From NCBI GenBank assembly GCA_963556255.1, contig OY744610.1:15263339-15327338 (forward strand): DNA of 64,000 nt, written 5' to 3'. Positions 12,532 to 24,800 of the stretch are shown in pieces. The translations under genes were made by a program, and so were the position numbers. Below the pieces are notes generated by a model. The model made no database searches and was not told the origin of the DNA. It saw only the letters and a list, made by a program, of their open reading frames with translations. Within the stretch, counting starts at the first letter, position 1. Each line of letters opens with the position of its first letter. This DNA comes from Allolobophora icterica (taxonomy: Eukaryota > Annelida > Clitellata > Crassiclitellata > Lumbricidae).

Positions 12532-12590
12532 GCAGCGGTTCTCAACCTGTTGTCCGCGGACCACTGGTGGTCCGCGGCCATCTGCCTGGT
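12532..12590. repeat. hAT-type terminal sequence
   Basis: CAGCGGTTCTCAACCTG followed by a perfect CCGCGGACCAC/GTGGTCCGCGG hairpin is the typical terminus of non-autonomous hAT elements. I could not locate the opposite terminus, so this is one end of a relic. Confidence 0.55.
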
Positions 12591-12994
12591 GTTGAAATTA
12601 TAAAATAAGAACAATCGACATTCGATATAATATGGATCGGACGTTTTTTGACATTTTTGGACATTTCCAATTCTGAAAGTTTACAGTTCCATCTGGCTAA
12701 CTGTTCTTGTATCAAATATGTTGTCAAATTACAGTAATATTTGATCTATCTTGAAATAAAATGCATTTGTATGCTCGACACATTCATTTCTGCAATTAAT
12801 GTCTATTTATCGGTATATGACAAAGTAACACAGTCCGTGAGCATCGTCTTCCAGTTGGAATAAGAAGCTGAAATTTTGTATCAATAATACTATTGATACG
12901 TCTAAAAACCTGAGAGGGTGTCCTGGTTTCTAGCTTGAACTTTATCTTTTACCATGTATCTGTGAACCACCCTATTGCACAGCGTTATTTTTTG

Positions 12995-13072
12995 TTTCAA
13001 ATCGAAGGGGTACAAGGGGCCCACCATCGAAGCTCTACACAAGGGCCCACAAAAACCTTTCTACGCCACTGT
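12995..13072. repeat. End of a CAGTGGCGTAG-type DNA transposon
   Basis: The block ends in CTACGCCACTG and holds two AAGGGGCCCAC/AAGGGCCCAC words upstream. CAGTGGCGTAG is a common hAT-like terminus. Only this end is recognisable. Confidence 0.4.
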
Positions 13073-13085
13073 TGGAAGTAGATGA

Positions 13086-13570
13086 CAATCACATAAAAAG
13101 TTCTACTAGTGTCCTTGATATTTACTCTTTGGTAGCTGTCATGTTCTCTAAGACTCTGACTGAAAGGTTATAACACGTCTTGTACGATTTCGAGCCTCCT
13201 GTGAGACTATCAGTGCATAGAAACTTTGACCATACAGCCAACTCAGAGTTTGACGTATGAAAAGTGTTGCACCCAAATCATAACAAAGCGGTTTAAAACT
13301 GCAACTGTTAAAGTGGAACAAATATTACTGGGAGAACTAACGTAATTAGCATATGAAACTAGCTCAAGTTGCTTGAGCAGTAACAAGTGTATGTATTCAA
13401 ATCATTGTGGAGGTTTGATCCCAGCTCCATTGAAGCGATTTCACTGTTGAGATGATATTAGCAGGAGAGATAACGTAGTTAGCTTATAAAAATAAGTTTG
13501 AACTGCGTGACCCAAAATAACTTTAGCTACTCAAATCATTTGGTTGCTCTCAATTAGGTGTATCATAATT
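13086..13570. repeat. Dispersed repeat, also at 57190-57800
   Basis: Ordered similarity to 57190-57800: TAGCTGYCATGTTCT near the start, then TTTGACGYATGAAA, then AAATCATAACAAAGC, then GTTAAGGTGGAAT-like, then ATGAAACTAGCTCAGGTTGCT and CAAATCATTTGG. The order is kept in both places, although the second copy has a LINE fragment within it. Family unknown, non-coding. Confidence 0.6.
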
Positions 13571-13589
13571 CCCCCCACATAAGCCTTAA

Positions 13590-13660
13590 GCTCGAACCTG
13601 TACTCTCCGCGTTACATTACAGGCCAAGCGCTGTAACCAGTCGGCCACCACATCACACAC
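13590..13660 (-). repeat. tRNA-derived SINE head
   Basis: The minus strand reads GTGGTGGCCGACTGGTTACAG... GCGGAGAGTACAGGTTCGAGC: tRNA-like A and B boxes without a convincing tRNA fold, as in the other SINE copies in this window. Confidence 0.55.
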
Positions 13661-14815
13661 GCTGTTGTAATAATTTTTAAAGTTACATCTATATAATAAA
13701 TCTTTGTGACAACCATCATTGAATGCAATTGGATCATTTGATCTCTGTTGTTTGTTGCCCGCATCTTTCGCAGCCTAAGATTGTTTTGACGTATACATAA
13801 TTATTTACACATGCGCAGTAGATATTCACTTTGGAAAGGAAGAAGGAAGTTTATGAGCTCAGCACATGCGTAATAATGAGGTTGAAGTCGTAAAACTTTT
13901 TATATACAGCAATGTATTCTGAAAAGCAAAGATGTTCTTCATTCACTTCTCAATATTAAAATCACAAGCTTTAACGAAGTGAGTCTTAAAAGAGAAATAA
14001 CAGGAGGGGTTTGAACACCTTCTCAGATATAGGCCCTAATTTTAACACAAATTCCAGCATATTTTGGTCCAATTCAGTTGGACTCGGAATGTAAATGGTC
14101 ATCTTGTTTGACGTTTTGACCTTTCGCCGCACAATGTCAATTTTTCCATCTTCTGTGAAAACTAGCCTCTTAACGTCTCAATAACCCGATTAAGTTTCCT
14201 CTAACTGAACGCTTTGTGCAAATGCCTTACTGCATTACCCAGTCAGCTGACCGGTTACTTGTTTGTGTTAAGTAAAATGAAGAAACTCAGCTGATCTAGT
14301 AAGCCTTTAGTAAACCATCATACACTTTCCGCTTGTACGCCAAGCATTGTACGAGTTCAAGCTGGCTTTTGTAATTGAGGAAGTTTATGGCTGAACTTCT
14401 TTATATGACTTAGTGTTGCTGAGATATCAGGAAACCATACAATTGAAAAATATTACCCATATCAGAGTAAGAGCAAATTTATTACCTCATGAATCTGCTC
14501 AGATCCGATAGTCGGCGTCACAATGGCGCAATCTTTTTCTCGAGGAGTGGGGTTATTTTCTGACCTTTGTTGTAACAGTCATTGACACTCTGGCAGACTC
14601 AGCGCAGATTCAACGCTCGGAAAAAAGCTTGTGCCCTGCGCTAACTTCTCAAGACTCATCCCGAAGTGAAAGATGTGCTACTGCTGCTGAGATGAAAACG
14701 ATATTTTTCTCTGCGGATTATTAGGCCTCCACACATACATATTCTCTACCTTGGCCTCCTAATTTCGCAAGCGTTGAGCTCATGAGCTTTCTCAATTTGT
14801 TCATAAAATGAAGGA
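13661..14815. other. No recognisable gene
   Basis: Unassigned intergenic DNA. The ACATGCGCAGTAGATATTC ... ATGAGCTCAGCACATGC dispersed repeat lies at about 13810-13880. Confidence 0.45.
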
Positions 14816-15165
14816 GTACACATGTGAATAGGACTAACGATACAACGCCTCTCAACGCTGCATCATGTACAATATACTAGCATGCGGACTATGGAGCATT
14901 GAACAATAATTTGAAAAGAATATTCTAATAGTTGCCGATAGTTGCCTTTTATACTGCTTAGTTACCATGTAAATTTTGGAATTATTAGAATAAGTCCTTG
15001 AGGTGCCCCAAGTACCCTAAACTTTTCATAATTTGAAGGCTTTGGAGCACTGCATTTAACGTAATTTGTTATAGAGGTAAACACATGTGAATAGAACTAA
15101 ACAATGCAACGCCTCTCAACGCTGCATCATGTACAATAAATTATACTAGCATGCGGACCTGTAGT
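14816..15165. repeat. Two direct copies of a ~75-bp sequence
   Basis: ACACATGTGAATAG-AACTAA... ACAACGCCTCTCAACGCTGC ATCATGTACAAT... CTAGCATGCGGAC occurs at about 14818-14890 and again at about 15083-15160, separated by some 190 bp. This is a local duplication or two copies of a short repeat. Confidence 0.75.
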
Positions 15166-15635
15166 TAACTCTAGCAGGACGCATCATGTAATTGATCAAC
15201 TTAATTTCTTAATATTACTCATACGTTGTGTATACTGTCGTGCGTGGCGTATGCATACTCCTGTTCAGACACCTAATGGCTTGGTTCATGCTGTACGTCT
15301 ACGACACAGGTAAGAAGCGTTTAGGAGTATACGCGTGTTTATTCTCTTCTCTGTAGCAATGTATCACTTGCAGTATATATTTACAGACCTGTACCTATTG
15401 TGTGTATATCTTGTCAGGATTTACTACTCTATGACCGATGCATGTTATTGTTATTCTGATTAAACATAAAATCCGTGAAACACGATGCATTTAGGCGTAG
15501 AGTAATCATTATAACCAAAACCCATTAACTGCTTCTACACAACTGAGACGCCGTTACATTAGATGCCAGAAGCAGCCTTACAGCTGGAAGTCTTCCTAGA
15601 TGACAGGTCTCTTCTCATCTCGGGATCTGGTTTTG
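15166..15635. other. No recognisable gene
   Basis: Unassigned DNA; I see nothing supportable. Confidence 0.4.
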
Positions 15636-15639
15636 AGCC

Positions 15640-15770
15640 ATGAAGTAATTGTGAGTGAAGGAATTGCTCAAGGTCCTTTACACAGTAACCGTTACAGATC
15701 AGTACGATCAACCGTGCTCGCAATCGTAATCGTAAACTGAAGCTTTCTGTGGCGCTACCTAAAGTTAAGC
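15640..15770 (-). repeat. Worn SINE core
   Basis: GTAATTGTGAGTGAAGGAAT TGCTCAAGGTCC matches, in the same orientation, GCAATTGCGAGTGAAGGACT TGCCCAAGGTCC of the SINE at 61545-61775. The tRNA-like head is too worn to delimit. Confidence 0.5.
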
Positions 15771-15774
15771 GCAC

Positions 15775-17110
15775 GGCATTAGCTATCGTGTTACATCAAG
15801 AGATGTAGGCCTAATATAATTCAATGTATACCTTCGACATTTTCTCAGCGCCAAACAAGAGCCACGTCGGAGAGACCAGCTTAAGCACCGGCGCTATATC
15901 ATATGAAATCCGCAATAGTCAGATTATTTTGTCCGTTCCTGCACCAGGTCAGAATCCAAGGAGGCTAAGTCGAGGCACAGCATAGTGCTACGGTGTTAAT
16001 CGTTGATGATGTGGTCGTACGGTATGGTGGCGCAGGAATAGAATCAGGTTATGATAGCTGGAAAAAAATCGGTTTTCAGTCGTGAATGGAAAGGTGTAGG
16101 AGTGTGTTTGAGTCTGCTGTCGTGGAGATAAGGATACACAATGGTTAAGAAGAGGAGAGGCAAGAGCACGAAGAGTCAGCGTTTCACAATGGCTTGAAGC
16201 AGTGGGTGATGCGATTTCTGAAGAAACTACATTGACGGGTGCCAAGTCTGGGTAAACAAACTGTTTAATTACCGGTCGAGCCCCCTTTGGCATACGTTTG
16301 AGTAGGCCGCACAAAGGTGGACAATGTTAAGACAAGGAGGAGCAACATTGTGCGTTTGATAAGGCCTTGAAGGAGTGGGTGTTGCGCTTGGTCACGAAAT
16401 TACAGGAGTGGACGCTAAGTTCTGATGAACTAACGTTTCAATTAGAGAGAGCAGAGACCTATTGGCACCGTGCCATCAGCCGATTCATCTTACTGATGGC
16501 ATAACATACACTGCATTTACATTTGGCCTTTTCAGCAGCTGACGAAAAGCAGACTCGACCATGCGGACTTCATATCATATAGCATGGAGACTCGAGTCAT
16601 AATATTAAATGGCCGTCAGCTTAATGATATGAATGACTTCAGTTCTATTAACAGCTCCGTTTGGGCTCAAGAGTGCCACCTTTGCCATTAGGTATTGAAA
16701 GTCGAGCACTTCGTTTCACTCGGACTTGGGTGAGATTTTCCGAGGTACCACCGATATTAAAAGGGAAAGCGGACGCCGAAAGAAGAAGACTCAAATAGCA
16801 GTGAGAAAACCTATATTTACAAAGAATTCAAAGTTTTATTTGGATTTCGTTGACATTTCGTTGACGTCCTATCTATACTTAATTTGAAGCCAGAAAATGA
16901 GAATACATAAGGTGACAACAGAGACAACTACAATGATGACAATAAAGATGATGATAACGACGACGATTGCTGATAATGGTAATGATGATGGCTATATTGA
17001 TAAATTGAAGGAATATAATTATATAGGCCTAAAGTATCGTGCTTATTGTTTTCCTTTCACATTTAGTCATGATAATAATTATTATCTGGTACCTGCAGGT
17101 CAGCTTATGT
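15775..17110. other. No recognisable gene
   Basis: Unassigned DNA. Around 16930-17000 there is a short ATG/GAT-rich tract. A 108-codon minus-strand frame (16314-15988) has no recognisable features. Confidence 0.4.
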
Positions 17111-17228
17111 TTCCGAAACAAAAATCCCTTATCGGTTAACCCGTGCGCTATCCGAAACAAAAATCCCTTATCGGTTAACCCGTGCTCTATCCGAAACAAA
17201 AATCCCTTTTCGATTAACCCGTCTTTGA
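17111..17228. repeat. 39-bp tandem repeat, three copies
   Basis: The unit CCGAAACAAAAATCCCTTAT plus CGGTTAACCCGTGCGCTAT occurs three times head to tail (starts near 17111, 17150 and 17189). The first two are nearly identical and the third has diverged. There are no spacers, so this is a minisatellite rather than a CRISPR array. Confidence 0.92.
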
Positions 17229-17229
17229 G

Positions 17230-18610
17230 CTGTCAATGGGCGAAACCTTATGCTTACTGAATGCGCTGCTAAACTTCTTGCAAATTGAAATCGAGCACTT
17301 CCTATAAGAAGACACACTAATTGGTTTATCAGAAAGTATTTGGCAACTTACGCTGTGCTAGCTGTTTATTGCTTGAATTTGTTTTTCACTAAGGACACCA
17401 TGCTAACAATAACGGTGGTTGGTTTCCAACGAATATCTCCACGCTATCGAATGATCAGCATTTATGGTAGACCAGAAGTGTTCAGATAGTTTAGAATTTC
17501 TGCAATGTTGAATCTTATGACGATGGCAGTTTGAAACTTTTTTGTTTTTTTGTTTTTTGTGACTAAAAATGAAATTAAAACATTTGAGTCTACTAATTAC
17601 AAACGATAGTGTTTTCTTTAATTCTTTAACAAAGATATTCGTAAACGAGTTAAATTTTGGCCATCTGCATTCAAAGTATCTAATCTAATCTAATACAATC
17701 TAATGTAAGCTGTTTTAATGTAGGGCTTACAATACATATTCGATGGCTGCTTCAAGTGACATCATAGTCAAGAGTCAAAATACGCAGCAGGGACCTACTA
17801 GAAAAAGAAGATTACGAAACTAACATTAAATTTGTGTAGGCTGTTCTCTCTGTACTTTTTCGTGTTGCTCTCTATTTTTTAGGTTTTGATTATACACTGA
17901 AAGTATATTTGACATTTAGCTGTAATTGTTATTGTAATTGCTATCGTAAATACGAATTTATATTGCGACTCTACACAAGAAATTTACCAGAAAAGGTCAG
18001 ATGTAAGGCGGATTTGTTCAATTGTTCATCAGTTCCTATTACAGAAAAGCACATGGCTGCGTCATCAAAATTCAAGGCAGAAGTGAATGGTACTTGTCAA
18101 TTGTATAGGTTCTGTGTCGCATAAACGCTATTAATTTTTGGAGTGTGTAAGAGGAACCATGATTTTACCAGCGCCATTAGGTTCAGCAACTGTGAGAGAG
18201 ATTCAAGGGACACGGGCTCATCTCTTTGTGGAGTGAAACATGTAAGACTTTTCCATTTAGTGTGACCAGAATTTCCTAATTTGGTCTGAAGCTCTTATAC
18301 GACCGACTTCATTCATTAAATCAAACTTGTAAATTAGTAATTTATTTTCCAGAATTGTTATTTGGAATCCTCCTGGAATCAGTTAGTGGGGCGGGTAGCC
18401 TCTCTCTCCATCTATATTTCGGTCTCCGCGAGCAGTGCCAACAAGACAATAGCGCACAAAGGCCAGAATCTTAAACTGAATACGGTGCTCAATAGAAAAA
18501 AGCGAGTGCAAAGTATCCCGCATAAAGGAAGCTATATGGCCACACCTCGGGACACCTCCGATAAGACGGGCAGTGGTATTAAAAACAGACTGAAGTTACA
18601 AAATATTAGC
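17230..18610. other. No recognisable gene
   Basis: Unassigned AT-rich DNA with ATCTAATCTAATAC-type simple sequence near 17680-17705. Short open frames have no family resemblance. Confidence 0.4.
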
Positions 18611-18614
18611 TATT

Positions 18615-19205
18615 GAATGTCTAGCCAAATGGTGCTACCAATATTCACTTCGACGCAAATAGAGGCGTGAATTAAAGTAGTGGCAGAATGAAAGGAGAGA
18701 CAGCGGTGGATATAACGTAGCTGACGGAGATGGTCAAAACCTGAGCGGCAGACACTGTTGACATGATCAGTCAAGGAGAGATCTTGTTTCAGGACAACTA
18801 CTAGAATTTGGAAGAGAAAAGAATGTCCGAAAACCTCTGGCGTAAAGATAAGTATTGATATTAGCAAGCTGAGCGCGACCACAAAGCCAAATCCAAATGA
18901 AATAAGTTACATTAAGTTTAATCGGAGGCGATTAGAGGTCATCCAGAGATTAAGGGCAGATGTTGCTTCAAAAATCCTATCTGCCAAAGACATAGCAGCC
19001 TAAGCCGGACCTTGAGCAAAGGCCTGGGTATCGTCTGAATACTGATGGACAATACCCATAGGAAGGAGAATCTGATCCAGATTATAAATGGAGGGGTTAG
19101 GACCTTGAGGAAGAAAAAGCAATAGAGGACTAGGAGGAGCGTGATGATCCATGGAAAAAAAAGAGTGGAAGCGGTTCGCGAGTAAGGGCTGAAGCCAAAG
19201 AAGGA
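18615..19205 (-). pseudogene. CR1/L2-type LINE reverse-transcriptase fragment
   Basis: Read on minus, GIVHQYSDDTQAFAQ carries the catalytic YxDD box of reverse transcriptase. LNLWMTSNRLRLN follows and, after a stop, the thumb-region pattern VVLKQDLSLTDHVNSVCRSG ... CLSFHSATTLIHASIC. In-frame stops make it non-functional. Confidence 0.75.
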
Positions 19206-19329
19206 AAATATCAGTTATAATAATAATCGGTAGGCATCGTTTGTCCGGTTTAAATATAATTTTAACGTCGGTCGTCGCTTTACGAATTCTTTCGAACAGT
19301 TTATCAGAACATTTGTTTTAAGCGCTATA

Positions 19330-19590
19330 TTCGACTCTTCTGCGTCAACTGTTGATGGTGGATGGGAGTTTTTTTGGTTGCCTAAGAGGACACTTTCTCC
19401 ATGCAAACATGTGTATTTTTGGAATGGGCTTCCTCCTGAGCTGCGGTCTCTTCCTCGAGACACGTCCACTTCTTTCTTCTCTGCTCTAAAGACTGTTCTC
19501 CTTCGCAAGGGTTGGACTATGAGCGCCTCTGAATAGCTTCCTTGAAGGGGCGCTATATAAATGCTTGATTGACTGATCGATTGATTGTCT
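19330..19590 (+). pseudogene. LINE 3' terminus with conserved tail
   Basis: The plus-strand reading VYFWNGLPPELRSLPRDTST followed by FFSALKTVLL is the typical C-terminus of a CR1-type LINE. It is followed by GAGCGCCTCTGAATAG and GGGGCGCTATATAAATG with a GATTGA-type tail. The same GCGCCTCTGA...GGCGCTAT tail occurs at 57.5, 61.2 and 61.55 kb, including on a SINE. Confidence 0.72.
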
Positions 19591-19695
19591 GCATAGACAT
19601 TAAAACGAACATATATTGTCATACATACGTACATACATGTATTAAATCCATAAAAATATACATACAAATATCATAATTTTATGTGGTTTATTATC

Positions 19696-19800
19696 CCAGC
19701 CGATTGGTTTGAGCGCTGGTCTTGAAATGCGAGGATCTTCCCTGAGACTAAACGTGCAAACGACCTTGAGTAAGTTCTTAACGCACAGCTGATCAGCGAA
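19696..19800 (+). repeat. tRNA-derived SINE fragment
   Basis: A tRNA-like head (GCCGATTGGTTTGAGCGCTG G) is followed by ACGACCTTGAGTAAGTTCTT, the core word of the local SINE family. The copy is worn and truncated. From 19801 to 20420 I see no gene except a plausible splice acceptor (TTATTACAG) at about 20411-20419. Confidence 0.45.
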
Positions 19801-20420
19801 TTGATTCATGCTTTATCTTTAGATGCTAACGGCATCTAGTAATTAGAGACGTAATATAAAGACAGCTAGATGTTTTACCCGTCCTAAAATGCGGTAAAAG
19901 AAATTTGAAAATGTATTTTCCAATTGTATATCAGCGATATATCATATCAAGTCACTAAGACGGATTAAAAAAATGAAAATGTATTTTCAGTGGGCGAAAT
20001 AAGCTCTGTTGTAAAGTTGAGGCTGAATAATGTAGTCAATCGCTAGATGGCCTATAGTAGCGGAACATAATGAATATGTTTATGCGTCTGAGTAAATTGG
20101 CCAGTATAGGCCTAAGCCTGTTCGTTTGAAGCGGCCTAAGTAACTTGGCCGTAAATTGGGCCTTTCGAACCCGTTAAGCTCTTTCATTTCAGCGTCTATT
20201 CGACCTACGCATATTAGGTCATTGCAGTTAATGAGAGGAGCGTTACATTTGTTTTGTTTTGCAAACACACATATTTGATGACATTAAATGTCATCAAGAA
20301 TGAAATTTTCTGTTCGTTTATATTATTAATAATAAGATAATACAGAATGGAGAAAACAAAGAACGCTAAGGTGATGATTGTAATCATAATCACTCCTTTT
20401 ATTCTCAATTTATTACAGCA

Positions 20421-21186
20421 ATGGTAGAAACCGTGTCGGCATTAATCGTTGCTACATGTCGACAGTCTCTAAAGTTTGATACTGACATTTCTAAGTTCAT
20501 GAGAGAGGAATCTTCAGAAGGGTGTCACCATTACAACATCCTATCTGGCAGCTGTGCAGAGTTCTTTATTCAACCGCTACATTCATGTATCGGCGACATT
20601 GATGTCTTGATGGTGATATCTTGTTATCTAGCCTTCTCAGAAGAAAAAACAATATTGCCAGTACCTGTTGATATCCGTAATGTTGCTGACACAACTAAAT
20701 GCTTCTTGATTGAACCATACGATGAATATCCAGCTTTCCTACGACTTAGGGCTCTCGGATATATGATATATAACTGGGCACAAAAAATCTTCGAATTTTT
20801 TCCGATTGAAGACCGTAAGTTATTTACAATAGAAAACAACCTTCCGAATATTGGCGAAGATTATATTATTGCTGGTCCAGCAATTAAATATGAACTTTTA
20901 GATTCCTCAGTTGACACTGTTGATTGCATGTGGTGCCCAGATTGGCCAAAACAAGCTAAAAACTGGCCTTTTCGACAAAGAAAGCACGGATGGCCGACGA
21001 CTGCCAACATCCACGAGGTAGTACAGAATGGTTGTCATGTTGTATTTGCAAAACACCCTGCTTGCAGAGATGATGCATACCAATGCCGGCTGTCATTTTC
21101 AGTGGCGGAAGAAATAATACTTCGAAGCTCGACCCAAATTCAGCAGATTGTCTATCATATGCTTCGATTCTTTGCCAAACGAGAAC
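20421..21186 (+). pseudogene. Mab-21/cGAS-like (cGLR-type) host gene, 5' part
   Basis: The first 255 codons of a host gene interrupted by Polinton A. Residues 43-44 (GS) and D59-x-D61 (GDIDVL) match the GS...DxD catalytic signature of cGAS/Mab-21 nucleotidyltransferases, and D165 in SSVDTVDC is the likely third acidic residue. Downstream, GPAIKYELLDSS, CPDWPKQAKNW, GWPTTANI and CRLSFSVAEEIIL follow the Mab-21 order. A TTATTACAG splice acceptor lies just before the ATG, so 5' exons may exist. The frame ends five bases into the element. If the six-base duplication and the element are skipped, the frame resumes at 53057 without shift. Members of this family include innate immune cGAS-like receptors; whether this copy was one is inference. 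Confidence 0.8.
21181..21186. repeat. Target-site duplication of Polinton A, left copy
   Basis: GAGAAC immediately precedes the left terminus AGTAGTTGTA and is repeated directly after the right terminus at 53051-53056. A 6-bp duplication is diagnostic of Polinton/Maverick integration. Confidence 0.95.
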
Positions 21187-21372
21187 AGTAGTTGTATTTA
21201 GACTACTCCAGCACAACCACCCAATAACTAGGTCCAAATCGCTAACCTAATAGGTTCATAATGCAATAACCACCTAATAACCACGCAATAACCACATGAC
21301 GTCACGACCATCGTATGAGTCATAGAAACTGTTGGAAATTCCCGCAGTTTCGATGACTCGCCTATGAGTCAT
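21187..21372 (+). repeat. Polinton A left terminal inverted repeat
   Basis: Matches the reverse complement of 52864-53050 with only a few differences (including ATGAGTCATAG versus ATGACGTCATCG). It contains three AATAACCAC direct repeats, a CRE-like TGACGTCA and AP-1-like TGAGTCA words. The word CACCCAATAACTAGGT is shared with the otherwise different repeats of element B. Confidence 0.95.
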
Positions 21373-21879
21373 GGGACGATTACGCGGGCTAGGAATTTCC
21401 GATAGTTTCTATTAATCTTTTGTTTGTTTGTGCTGTCGGCTCTAGGAGCCCTAGCGATCGTCATGCTTCACAGTCTCCGTTGCCGTCTTGCTACTTCCTC
21501 CAGTAGCCCTTGAGTCGCGCTTGGCCTGGGAGTCCCACCTCAGCGCTCCGGCCTGGGAGTCCCTCCATCCGCGACCATCGGCGTGGTTTGGTGTGTCGCA
21601 TGACGATTTTCTTGGCATGATTAACAGGGGTGGTTTGCCATTGCCTTCCCCTGGTTTTGCCTGCCGTGCCCGTTCGTTCCCCCTCCTAGGAAGGGTACTT
21701 CCTAGGAAGGGTACTAACGGTCCGCACCACGAGAAGGTGGGCACGGAGGACTTTGGTTCACCAGCCCAGGTCGGGTCCGAGTCTACGCTCAAAGAGACGT
21801 CGGTCAGATCACCTCCCTGCTTTATTCTGAACAGAGTGACTGATGAACCTTTGCAGACCCAAACTATTAATCTAGTTTT
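21373..21879. other. GC-rich leader of element A, no recognised gene
   Basis: Visibly richer in G and C than the rest of the element, with a tandem CCTAGGAAGGGTACTT duplication near 21688-21718. A 131-codon plus-strand frame (21488-21883) and an antisense frame exist, but neither resembles a family I know. Element B has no counterpart here, so this could be an insertion. Confidence 0.5.
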
Positions 21880-24800
21880 ATGAAAGGGCTTAAAGGAATG
21901 AATGTCTATAATAAAATGGACACAAGAACTGATTTCAAGAAATCACTTAAAGGAATAAATGTCCTTAATAAAATGGACTACACGCTGAAGACTGTCAAAG
22001 AACTACGAAATATCGCTCGAGAGAAAGGTATGGTTGGTTATTCGAGACTGCGAAAAGCGGAATTGATCGAGACCATTCATGCTGCAGGTAACAACATCAA
22101 TGATGTATATGGGGGAGCTGTGAAAAATGCAAATAATTTGCTCGACGCTCCGGTTCCGGACATTAAGGTTCCAACGCTTGTTCCAGGTAAGTATACGCCT
22201 CCGTCTGATATTTGGAAATCTTCTGTTAGTAATGTTTGGAATGAGATGAAGACTAAGGTTAGGTCTGTTATTAATTCTTTTGCGGATCGGTGGGTTAGTT
22301 CCATTCCTCCAAAGGAAAAGAAAACCGTGAATGAAAGATTGGAATCGTTGAAGACGAAGGTTTTGAGTATTTTTAGTCAAATCAATAAAAAGAAGTTCGA
22401 AATCCGAGAGACCGCGAAGGCTATTAAGGGTTTTACTAAGCGATACACGATCGATTCCACCAGTTCCATCGATGTCACATCTTTTCTCAACGCTGTAAGG
22501 CCCCAAGTAGTCAGTCTGTTAGCGAAAAATCGTGGGGTAAAAGTTCAATTCAATCTTAGTTGCGTAATGAAGAAAGTAGATATTAAATCCGGGGAAGAAG
22601 TCGAAGCCGAGCCTAATTTTAAATCAAAGACCGATATCATTTTAGAAGCAACCGACGTGAACGAAATATATAGCAACGCAGTGGATAAAGTTAAGGAGAG
22701 CATAGCAAGTTTTCAGATGAGAGGTAGTAATTGGTGGTTTAAAGCCGTTGTGAAGTTGGATATCGATACAGTGGTATATAAGCCATTGAAAGGTAGTTCT
22801 TATATTCCTCTTCCCGAGTATTTAGCTAATAAAACGGCTATTATTAACCTGAAAAACGACGACGAAGAATGTTTTAAATGGTGTATTACTAGAGCGCTGA
22901 ATCTAACGGATAAAAACTCTCAAAGAATCACAAAAGATCTAAAAGAACAATCTAAGAAACTCGATTGGATTGGTATTGAATTCCCCGTCGCTGCCGACGC
23001 TAACATAATAAATAAGTTTGAGCGACGCAATAACATTAGCGTTAACGTATTCGGCTATGAAAAGGATGTATATCCATTATATATCGAAGCACGAAAGCGA
23101 TATCTGCGTAGATCTACTGCTTATTTCCGACGGAGAAAAGAAGCATTATTGCTGGATCAAGAACTTTAATAGATTGATGGCAGCACGAACAGAAAAATCT
23201 GTAAATTCGATGCACTATTGTAAAAGATGTTTAATCGGTTACAGAAGCGTAGAAGCGCTTACTAAGCATACCGAGTACTGTTCGAGGCAAGACGCCCAAC
23301 GAATAGTTCTTCCCGAACCAGGAACCATGCTAAGTTTTAAACATTATTTTAAATCGATGAGAGTGCCGTTTATCGTTTACGCCGATTTCGAATCTTTTAT
23401 TAAACCTATCGATACATGCCAACCCGATCCTAGCACGTCTTACACCAATAAATACCAGAAACATACTCCCAGCTCGTTTTGTTATCATATAAAATGCTAT
23501 GACGATGGCGTTTATTCCCAAGAGCCACGGAGGTTTACGGCTGAAAACGAAGACGACGATGTCGCTCAGATATTCGTAGATTCTCTTGTAGAAAATATAA
23601 AAGAAATATATAACCAGTTTAAATTCCCTAAGAATATGATATTCGGCGAGACCGAGAAGAAATGTTTTGATGAAGCTACTAACTGTCATATATGCGGAGG
23701 AGAGTTAGGTAAAGATCGAGTTAGAGATCACTGTCATTTAAGCGGTAAATTCAGAGGCGCCGCACATAATATTTGTAATATGAACTACAAAATCCCCAAG
23801 TTTTTCCCGGTTGTATTCCATAATCTATCCGGATACGACAGCCATCTATTCGTGAAGAAATTGCGAGGTGAGAATGGTGAGAAAATTAACTGTATTCCTA
23901 ATAACGAAGAAAAGTATATATCGTTTAGCCGAGAGATCGTAGTCGGTAACTTTGTAAATAAAGAGGGAAAAGAGATAACGGTCAAGCGTGAATTACGCTT
24001 CATCGATAGTTTTAGATTCATGCCTTCGAGTCTCGACGCGTTATCGAAGAACCTTCGTAAAGAACAATGTAAGAATTTAGGTGATTTCTTTGAAGGCGAG
24101 AAGTTAGATCTTTTACTCAGAAAAGGTGTTTATGCGTATGATTACGTTGACGGCATTGAACGATTAAACGAGACCGAATTGCCTCCGAAGCATAAATTCT
24201 ATTCTAAACTGAACGATTCAGACATCAGCGATGAAGATTACGAGCACGCCAAAAATGTATGGAAAGTATTTCGTTGTAAAACGTTAAGAGAATATCACGA
24301 CTTGTATAATCTTTCGGACGTTCTATTATTAGCCGATGTATTCGAAAACTTTAGAGACGTGTGTATCGAACATTATAGGCTCGATCCCGCGTGGTATTAC
24401 ACTTCACCCGGACTAGCTTGGGACGCAGCGTTAAAGTTGACTGGCGTAGAGTTGGAATTGTTGAGCGACTACGATATGTTACTGATGATCAAGCAAGGAA
24501 TAAGAGGGGGAGTCAGCACGATTTCGAAACGATACGCGAAAGCGAACAACGAGTACATGGGAGAAGATTTTGATCGGAGCCAGCCTTCGGTATTCATTCC
24601 TTACTTAGACGCGAATAACTTGTACGGATGGGCGATGAGCAAAGCTCTACCAACTCATGGGTTTAAATGGATGAGCGATAACGAGCTGAACGATTGGAGA
24701 AGCGTTACCGAACGAGATGGGGTGGGGTGTGTGTTAGAAGTCGATCTTGAGTATCCTAAGGAACTACACCACCTGCATAACGATTACCCTCTAGCTCCTG

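Noticed and set aside
17111..17228. Repeat array considered as CRISPR
   Set aside because: Units abut without spacers, the third copy is diverged, and the context is an animal genome.
16897..17260. Two overlapping short plus-strand frames
   Set aside because: They run through trinucleotide-rich DNA and the 39-bp tandem repeat, with no conserved motif.
22003..22506. Long antisense frames inside polymerase, capsid, fibre and integrase genes
   Set aside because: They mirror well-supported genes on the other strand and show no family motifs.
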